From assembly GCA_910589415.1 (NCBI GenBank), contig OU342639.1, forward strand, positions 17,182,268-17,246,267: DNA of 64,000 nucleotides. Reading direction: 5' to 3'. The position numbers and the translations under genes are program-made. Positions within the stretch are counted from its first letter, which is position 1. The number at the start of each line of letters is the position of its first letter. The notes under the pieces were generated by a model. It did not search any database. It saw only the letters and a program-made list of their open reading frames with translations, and was not told the DNA's origin. This DNA is from Malachius bipustulatus. Taxonomy: Eukaryota > Arthropoda > Insecta > Coleoptera > Melyridae. Shown piece by piece: positions 56,709 to 64,000 of this stretch.

Positions 56709-58495
56709 GGCAGTCATGATGAAAGTCTAACAGATTTGGAATCGATCATGTGTGTCGTGTCAATGGTTACTTTACCCTTGCACGGCTTTACATCAGCAAC
56801 TAACGCGACACTTACAGCAGGAGCTAAAGCTGGACGTATCTTCACTCCAACCATTCGTGCAGGAGCTACATTACTGAATATCACGACATGCGTTTTCGAT
56901 TCGGTCACCTTACTGATAGGCTTCACGAATATGATTCAGAAATATAAGGATGGCCACCTCAATCCTCTTGACGTTGTACAATTTTCCGTATCCGTCTTCT
57001 TCTTCTCTCACACTCTCATCGAACCTAAAACTGCCAATGGCATTATCAAGAAAGCACAGCAAAATCATTTTCAAGACGTGAAGAATGGAATGACTGACTT
57101 GCAAGCAAAGGAATCATTTGATAAATTCGTACGAGAAAATAATAAGTCTATGAGGGAAGGAGCTCAAGTGGCTAAGACTATTAATAATATTAAAGATCCG
57201 AATTCATTTTTCAAACTTGTGGGAGAAGATCAATCAAGTATTAAGATTGCAAGCAGAAGTGGAAAAACTGTCATTATCAATAACGAGGTTAAAATTTGCC
57301 CTAACAGGTTTAAAATTCAAAATATACTGCGCAGGATGATGCAATGATAAGAATAACTATTTTTGCAGGTTCAACCAGTTGAGTCAAGAATCGGGACAAG
57401 AACTTTTAAGGATGACCAGGCAATTTCAACAGGGTCAAATTAATGCCAAAAAGTACAACCAATTCTGCGCCAGTCTAGGAAAAAACGAACGAATTTTTAT
57501 GGAATCTGCTCGTAAGGAAGCCCTGGGAAAAATTGCTGCAGTTTTCAATACCGATGAAGAAGGATTAAAAAAAGTAAAAGTAAATAATAAAGACCTATTC
57601 GCCGATCTACAAGATGGTGATGTGGATAGATTGCGAACTGTCTGTAAAGGCACCGCTCGAAATTATAACAAAGAGATCATTTCTAGCGCCATGTCTCTTG
57701 CCGACGACTTGAATGTCTCAACTGTTCAGGATCTAGCCAACGTCATCGAATTGGTTGTAGCTGAAAACGATAAGAATGGTGAATTCCTTTTGAACAAAAA
57801 ATATAAAATCATAACAATAAATTATTTTTTCAGGCTGGTCGAAACCACAATTCGCAAGCTTTGTTGAAAAGTTGAAAAACAAACATTCTTCAGAAAGGGC
57901 TGCTTTTCTCGACGGAATTAAAGCCGATAGTATTAAAGCTCATAAGATTCTCGAAAAGTCAAATATGAAATTTAAAAATGCTACCTCCGCAACCTACCAC
58001 TACAGGAAACATGGAAAAGAATTTGGTACCTCCCTTCCCATGGATGTGTATCTCAATGATATTCCAAATGATTTGTTCAAGGAAGCTTACCTTTTCAAAG
58101 ATGTGTATACTCAAGATGGATCTGGAAGAGTCCAGACCTATGCAAACTCTAATAATTACCAATTTGGAGTTTTACATATCAATCAAAACGGAGACCCCAC
58201 GGTTGCCACTGTTTTCACTAATCAAAAGTTCTTCGAAAACTGGACAGAGAGATTAGCTCTTTCTCAAAACCAGTTACCTTATACTCAGAGGCAGTATGGA
58301 TTATCCAATCCTTCACTGCCATCAATTTTTGAAACATTTGGAAGAAATTTAGCTATTGATATGGGTTTCATTATCAATATAATCAATATTCATAAAAATT
58401 CCCAAGTAATTGATACCAATAATTTACGCAAACTCAGTGAAGAAGATCTTCAAGAGATGCGTAGAATGTCGGAAATCCTAACTGCATTGAGTTAG
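56709..58495 (+). CDS. DUF4781-type protein, 3' part (after the BEL insertion)
   Basis: Exon 3 resumes after the duplicated GGCAG (coding 56714-57307). Exons 57369-57778 and 57834-58495 follow, all in phase with the 5' part; the uninterrupted gene would have 806 codons. This part contains ESIMCVVSMVTLPLHGFTSA, the Ala/Gly/Thr-rich hydrophobic repeats and FSVSVFFFSHTLIEPK, which match the membrane-like centre of DUF4781 proteins. Behind them is a polar alpha-helical region with YHYRKHGKEFG, a conserved landmark of the C-terminal domain. Stop TAG at 58493-58495. Exon 4 ends at the GTGAAT donor 57779, the only GT that keeps the frame. Function is unknown. Confidence 0.85.
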
Positions 58496-58548
58496 GATTG
58501 AGTAAGTATAAAATATAGAGTGACCCCCAAGAAGTTGAAACCATAGGG

Positions 58549-58554
58549 AATAAA
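58549..58554 (+). terminator. Poly(A) signal of the DUF4781 gene
   Basis: AATAAA 54 bp after the stop codon. Confidence 0.6.
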
Positions 58555-58559
58555 TTTTT

Positions 58560-59055
58560 GCTTTTAATTGAAAAAAAAAAAAAATTAACAAAAGAGTGTT
58601 TATTGAAACTGAAAATCACAAAAGTACAAAATTTAAAAGCTAATTAGCTAGATTTTGATTGGTTGTTAAGGACTGTGACGATTTCAGGCCGGTTGTGAAA
58701 TGCACTGCCACGGACCTGTCGAGAGTTCGACGGATTACTCGGGTGCCAGATATCTGTTGAGGTTTACTCCCCGGGGAAAGTATTCTCGCAAAACGTTTCC
58801 AAATTACCTAAGTCATATAATGGTACGACATCATACCCTTCTCCCAAGGTAAATGGAGAAACGGAAAAAGCCAGGCGTCAGATGAAGGTACCACCAAGAA
58901 TACGTGTTCGGCGAAGCGGGACTCCTTACCTCTTGTTTTATCAAATCACCAAATGTGCCCAGTTAGTTACCAATAACCCTGTATGTTATATTTTTTGTCG
59001 GAACTCTATATTAGTTCTATATATTACTCTAATATATTCTATATATTAGGAACTC
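58560..59055. other. Intergenic, nothing recognised
   Basis: Includes a less AT-rich stretch at 58670-58930. No coding similarity or repeat ends were seen. Confidence 0.4.
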
Positions 59056-59057
59056 TA

Positions 59058-60158
59058 CAGGGTGCACCATGTATATATCCTTCTCTATATTCTATATTGC
59101 TATCTCCTGAACGCTAAGAGATACAGGGTCGGTTAAATCAGACAAAACATGCGCAGTTTTGTGGCTATGTCGAATCCGTCAAGCCATGCAAGATATCTGT
59201 GGCTGCTCCTGAAATATCCTGAAAAAACTGAAAAATCGAGATTTCTTATTTTTGCCATATCTTTCTTATTATTGGAAATTAATAAATAATTTCCGGTAGG
59301 CTTTAGTTTAGTTTAGTTTAGTTATATAATGAGTGGGTCGATTAGTGACACCTCCACTGCGACCAAGCGGTCTATTGTGGCTCTTCCGGTAGGCTTACAT
59401 AAGCCGTTAAGAGGTGTCCATCTGACATTTCAAAAATTTTCAAGGCCGACTGGATCCAAGAGTTTTCACAGTCAACTTTCGTTTTTCTTATGGCCGCCAT
59501 ATTATTTTTTTATGTCGTTCGATATGAAAAAAATAATGGAAACCAAAAATTAATAAACTTCGAAAAAAAATTTTTTTTAATTTTTATTCTTCTTTTTTCA
59601 AAGAAAACCAAAAAAAAATCGTCTAAAAACGTCAACATTTGTAAAATACGCCGAAATAGTGCTTGCCTTATGGTTTTATAATTTATCTATGAAATTCGGT
59701 CTACAAAGTTGTCTTTTTTTAAAGAAAAAAGAACAAAAATTTTTTTAATTTATTTTTTGAAGTTTAACAATTTTTAGTTTTTATGATTTTTTTTATACCG
59801 AACAACATAAAAAAACACTATGGTGGCCATAAGAAAAACGAAACTTGACTATGAAAATTCTGGGATCTAGTCGGCTTAGAAAATTTTTGAAATGTCAGAT
59901 GGGTAGCTCTTGCCGACTTATGTAAGCCCACAAAAAATTATTTATTAATCTCCAATAATAAAAAAGATATGGCAAAAATAAGAAATCTCGATTTTTCAGT
60001 TTTTTCAGGATATTTCAGGAGCAGCCACAGATATCTTGCATGGCTTGACGGATTCGACATAGCCACAAAACTGCGCATCTTTTCTCTAATTTAACCGACC
60101 CTGTATCTCTTAGCGTTTAGGAGATAGCAATATAGAGAAGGATACATGGTGCACCCTG
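59058..60158. mobile_element. TA-flanked long-TIR MITE, copy 1 (CAGGGTGCACCATG family)
   Basis: Ends CAGGGTGCACCATGTATA and complement. The arms of roughly 250 bp match closely, including GGTCGGTTAAAT and CAGATATCTTGCATGG-type blocks. The core has a second pair of inverted segments (GTAGGCTTACATAAGCCG and so on). No ORF of substance. Confidence 0.85.
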
Positions 60159-60162
60159 TATA

Positions 60163-61042
60163 CAGGGTGTCCCAGCTTATTCGAAGCGGTCTCTGTAGGC
60201 CAAACGATGGACTTTTTCAAAAAACTTTTTGAAAATTCAAGTACAGAATCACAATTGCCATAATTTAAAATTATTTTGGAGTATACAGAGTGTCCCATAT
60301 GAAAGTGACATATCAAAGTTATGTTTTTTTAAATGGAATGCTCCAATGTTATTGCATGTTAAGATTGTCTGAGAAGAGAAAATAAGATTGGCTTTTACAG
60401 TTGGTGTTTAAATTCAGAAGTTTTTGAGTTATAAACAAGTGAAAATCGTCATTTTTCAAGTTCAAGGCCCTGTACAACGAAAACGGTTCAAGATAGAGAA
60501 AAACGGCTTGCATGTCCCTATTTTAACTTTTTATGTACTATCCTATGGTGTAGAAACATTTGTGCTTTCTTTGATTTTTTTATTTGGCGACGCGTGGAGA
60601 AATCTCAGAATTTTTAAAATTTTTTATCACCCTGTATAAACATTTCATCTACATCATAGGATGGTACATGAAAAGTTAAAATCGGGACATTTTTTTGTAA
60701 GCCGTTTTTCTCTATCTTCAGCCGTTCTCGGTGTACAGGGCCTTGAACTTCAAAAATGACGATTTTCACTTGTTTATAACTCAAAAACTTCTGAATTTAA
60801 ACACCAACTGTAAAAGCCAATCTTATTTCCTCTTCTCAGACAATCTAAAAATGCAATAACATAGGAGCATTCCATTTAAAAAAACATAACTTTGATATGC
60901 CACTGTCATATGGGACACTCTGTATACTCCAAAATAATTTTAAATTATGGCCATTGTGATCCTGTACTTGAATTTGCAAATTAAAAAAAAAAATCAATCG
61001 TTTGGCCTACAGAGACCGCTTCGAATAAGCTGGGACACCCTG
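60163..61042. mobile_element. Composite palindromic MITE (CAGGGTGTCCCAGC family)
   Basis: Abuts the previous element through TATA. The outer arms of about 120 bp start CAGGGTGTCCCAGCTTATTC at both ends. The centre is occupied by another palindromic element (60286-60922). Confidence 0.85.
60286..60922. mobile_element. Inner palindromic MITE (CAGAGTGTCCCATATG family)
   Basis: Ends CAGAGTGTCCCATATGA and complement, TA on both sides, arms of about 300 bp that pair nearly throughout. A diverged relative lies at 18382-19008. Confidence 0.8.
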
Positions 61043-61138
61043 TATATTATATATTTTGTCGGAGCTGTCGGAACTCTAGAGTTAGTCGTGACTTGAATGT
61101 AAATGAGAGCTGCAGTATCACAGAGTAAGGAAGACATA

Positions 61139-61377
61139 GGTCCGGTTGCACAAACGTCAATTACAGATCTGCCAGATAATTACTGATTTTAAAATGCCCT
61201 GTATTATCAAAATGTTGGTCTGATATTGCTGGAAATAAACTCTACTCTCTTTTAGAAGAGTTAATTACTAATAAAAAATTAAATATCATTAAAAATATTC
61301 ACCATATTTCCAAAATTGGCAACTTAAAATCAGTAATTATCAGACTAATCTTTAATTAAAGTTTGTGCAACTGGCCC
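61139..61377. mobile_element. 239-bp MITE with GGKCCGGTTGCAC ends
   Basis: The left end GGTCCGGTTGCACAAAC and the right end in complement (GGGCCAGTTGCACAAAC) continue in matching arms of about 55 bp. ATA precedes and follows the element. Confidence 0.75.
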
Positions 61378-61379
61378 AT

Positions 61380-62198
61380 AGAGTTGTCAGTTGTAGCAAG
61401 TGATAGTATTTAGTGAATTGTGAATAGTGAAGTAGAAAACAGAAGTGAAGTATAATTGGTGAAAGATCATTAGTTGTGTAAAATATGTGTATGGAAATAA
61501 GAGAAACAGCTGATTATTTAGATTTAGAGGTTGCTGCTATAAGTTATAGTTGTGTGGAGAATAAAGACTTTTGAAGACTATACCTATATGAGTTTTCATA
61601 GTGGACTTTTGTTTTTCTTATGACCGTCATATTATTTTTTATTGATTTTAATAAAGTGTGAGACCCGTGTAACAATACTAATAGAGGAAAATAAAAAATA
61701 AAAATTTACTACACATTAAGGGCATTTTATTATGATGGTGGTGCTATTTTTCTGTTGTGTAAATGTACCTACATTTCGATATTGAGTAGTTGTCAATAAA
61801 ATTTTGAACCTAATAAAGAATTTAAATTTAATTTGTCTAATTTTACTTGAATGTTCTTGTCATTATTACCTAATCAAACAATAATAACACTCCAAAATTT
61901 AATAACATCTGCAAATGAGTGCAAATTTGAAAATTTATTAGAATATTATTTTTGATATTTCTACATTATTATTGAAGTGTTTGAACTGAGGATTGGCACA
62001 CTATATAAAAATAAATTTATGAAATCTAGGATATTTAAAAAAAATCACAATTAAAAAAAAATATATTTTCAAGCAAGCAAAAACTTTTTGCATAAAATGT
62101 TTTCGATATGTAAATCAAAACTTAAAATTTTCCTTATAGGGCGCAAACTTTTTGGGGGTACTACAGGTATATAATACATTGCCAGCATATTGCATATA
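61380..62198. other. Intergenic with a short MITE-core fragment
   Basis: About 61590-61640 repeats part of the CAGGGTGCACC core (GAGTTTTCATAGTGGAC, TTTTTCTTATGACCG). Otherwise AT-rich and unassigned. Confidence 0.4.
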
Positions 62199-62200
62199 TA

Positions 62201-63228
62201 CAGGGTGCACCATGTATCTTCTCTACATATATTGCTATCTCCTGAACGCTAAGAGATACAGAGTCGGTTAAATTAGAGAAAAGATGCGCAGTATTGTGGC
62301 CATGTCGAATCCGTCAAGACATGCAAGATATCTGTGACTGCTCCTGAAGTATCCTGAAAAAACTGAAAAATACGAAAATATTTTTTCATTTTTGCCATAT
62401 CTTTTTTATTATTAAAAATTAATGAATAATTTTTTTGTAGGCTTACATAAGCCGTTAAGATCTATCCATATGTCATTACAACAATTTTCAAGGCCGACTA
62501 GAACCAAAAGTTTTCACAGTCAACTTTCGTTTTTCTTATGGCCGCCATATTTTATTTTTTATTTTTATCATATTTTTTTATGTCGTTCGATATGAAAAAA
62601 AATAATGGAAACCAAAAATTAATAAACTTCAAAAAATTTTTTTTTTATTTTTATTCTTGTTTTTCAAAGAAAAACCAAAAAAAATCGTCGAAAACGTCAA
62701 CATTTGTAAAATACGCCAAAATAGTGCTTGCTTTATGGTTTTTTAATTTATCTATGAAATTCGGTCTTAAAAGTTGTCTTTTTTGTAAAGAAAAAAGAAT
62801 AATAAAAATTTTTTTAGTTTATATTTTTTGAAGTTTAATAATTTTTAGTTTTTATGATTTTTTTAATACTGAACAACATAAAAAAACAATATGGTGGCCA
62901 TAAGAAAAACGAAAGTTGACTATGAAATTCCTGGGATCTAGTCGGCTTTGAAAATTTTTGAAACGTCAGATGGGTAGCTCTTGCCGACTTACTTAAGTCC
63001 ACAAAAAATTATTTATTAATCTCCAATAATAAAAAAGATATGGCAAAAATAAGAAATCTCGATTTTTCAGTTTTTTCAGGATATTTCAGGAACGGTCACA
63101 GATATTTTGTACGTCTTGACTGATTCGAGATGGCCACAAAATTGCGCTTTTTTGGACTTGTTTAACCGACCCTGTATCTGTTAGCGTTAAGAGATAGCAA
63201 TATAAAGAAGGATACAGGGTGCACCATG
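62201..63228. mobile_element. TA-flanked long-TIR MITE, copy 2 (CAGGGTGCACCATG family)
   Basis: The same family and architecture as 59058-60158. The right terminus is altered to CACCATG, showing a swapped position of the CCCTG/CCATG motifs. Confidence 0.8.
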
Positions 63229-63229
63229 T

Positions 63230-63660
63230 ATTATGTTAATCCAGATTTTTCTACATTTTTTAAGGCCTCATAGTCTAAGACCTGGCCGAAAATTGGATTA
63301 AATCCAGAATCTCAATTACTTGGACTTAGAAAAACACACTATTTGTCTACGAATGTTGCCATACAAATACAATACATCTACCATTTTTTAATTGATAATA
63401 ATTGATAAACTCTATTAACGAGCTTATTATTTAAGTTTAATGATTGCTTTTTATATAATTCCCAATACCTACTATAATTTAATTAAAACGCTTATAATTT
63501 TATATAAAAGAATATAAACAGTCAAAAGTCAAGTTTCATAAATAAAATACTTTATCTGGATTTGGTTGTAAATCTATGTGAAAAATACATTTAATTAATA
63601 AACGATCTTGAATTCTTCATATTTCACTTTTTGTTGAATATTTCAGTTATTTACTTAGAC
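63230..63660. other. Intergenic, nothing recognised
   Basis: AT-rich; no coding similarity or repeat end was seen. Confidence 0.4.
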
Positions 63661-63670
63661 TCCCTTAGAT

Positions 63671-63969
63671 CAGCGGTTCCTAACCTTTTTCAGCAGCGGA
63701 CCCCCAAGGAAATCAAGCATAATGCCAAGGACCCCTGAGTGAAAAAAAGGTGCAATTTTCGGACAATATTATATTTTAGTATTCCTTCATTAAATTAAAA
63801 AACACAAACTTTTTCGTAGAAAAACATTAATGAGAAGGTCGGTTCGTTTTTTTATTTATTTTTGTTAACGCTCTAAGTTAAGTAAGATAGATGCGTATGG
63901 GACCGCGGACCCCCAAACATATGCTCGCGGACCCCCAGGGGTCCGCGGACCACAGGTTAGGAACCGCTG
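63671..63969. mobile_element. 299-bp hAT MITE
   Basis: Ends CAGCGGTTCCTAACC and its complement GGTTAGGAACCGCTG, flanked by an exact 8-bp duplication CCTTAGAT (63663-63670 and 63970-63977). GCGGACCCCC blocks recur near both ends. Confidence 0.9.
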
Positions 63970-64000
63970 CCTTAGATCAATTAACTTCATGACTAAAAAT

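Noticed and set aside
59329..59681. ORFs of 63-74 codons inside the MITE at 59058
   Set aside because: They are low-complexity readings of a palindromic repeat and are not kept in the second copy at 62201.

Overview
The window is AT-rich, intron-containing eukaryotic nuclear DNA, almost certainly from an insect. The intron architecture, the mix of transposon families (piggyBac with TTAA, BEL/Pao, RNase H-bearing LINEs, many TA-flanked TACAGGG MITEs) and the host genes all point that way. I cannot name the order from sequence alone. Four host genes are supported. (1) An FRMD3/FRMD5-type FERM protein, + strand, nine exons, 6908-13763. (2) A NUDT19-type Nudix hydrolase, - strand, four exons, 21843-20090. 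(3) A secreted alpha-L-fucosidase, + strand, seven exons, 26785-34647. (4) A DUF4781-type protein, + strand, five exons, 48488-58495. All four models were built by hand from splice sites, and every exon phase closes. A fifth, weak candidate lies at about 35.6-36.6 kb.

Most of the rest is mobile DNA, much of it nested. The left edge holds the 3' end of an env-like ORF followed by an LTR-like sequence, then a piggyBac transposase 3' end. FRMD introns carry a LINE ORF1 relic split by a piggyBac MITE, a mariner-like MITE, and a large palindrome with a hammerhead-ribozyme-like motif in each arm. Between the Nudix and fucosidase genes lie a 608-bp element with an 8-bp target duplication, a 1461-bp hAT-like element with GATC arrays and its own 8-bp duplication, and degenerate hammerhead repeats. 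Fucosidase introns 3 and 4 hold MITE-in-MITE nests and a 3.7-kb inverted-repeat-bounded block containing a LINE relic and a mariner copy. At 40.5-47.9 kb two LINE-into-LINE insertions are visible, with target duplications of 13 and 41 bp.

The most striking event is a complete 7281-bp BEL/Pao retrotransposon (49428-56708, - strand). It has one long uninterrupted polyprotein ORF and two 564-bp LTRs in which I saw no difference by eye. It sits in a coding exon of the DUF4781 gene with a 5-bp duplication (GGCAG), so this haplotype carries a recent disruption. The last 5.5 kb is a bed of palindromic MITEs. Two abut at a TATA, one is a composite with a second element at its centre, and a small hAT MITE lies near the right edge.

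No rRNA gene, intact tRNA gene or CRISPR array was seen. The four host genes are unrelated in function and are not organised as a unit. The strongest candidate for an under-described system is the paired, oppositely oriented hammerhead motifs in one palindromic repeat, together with related degenerate copies 12 kb away.
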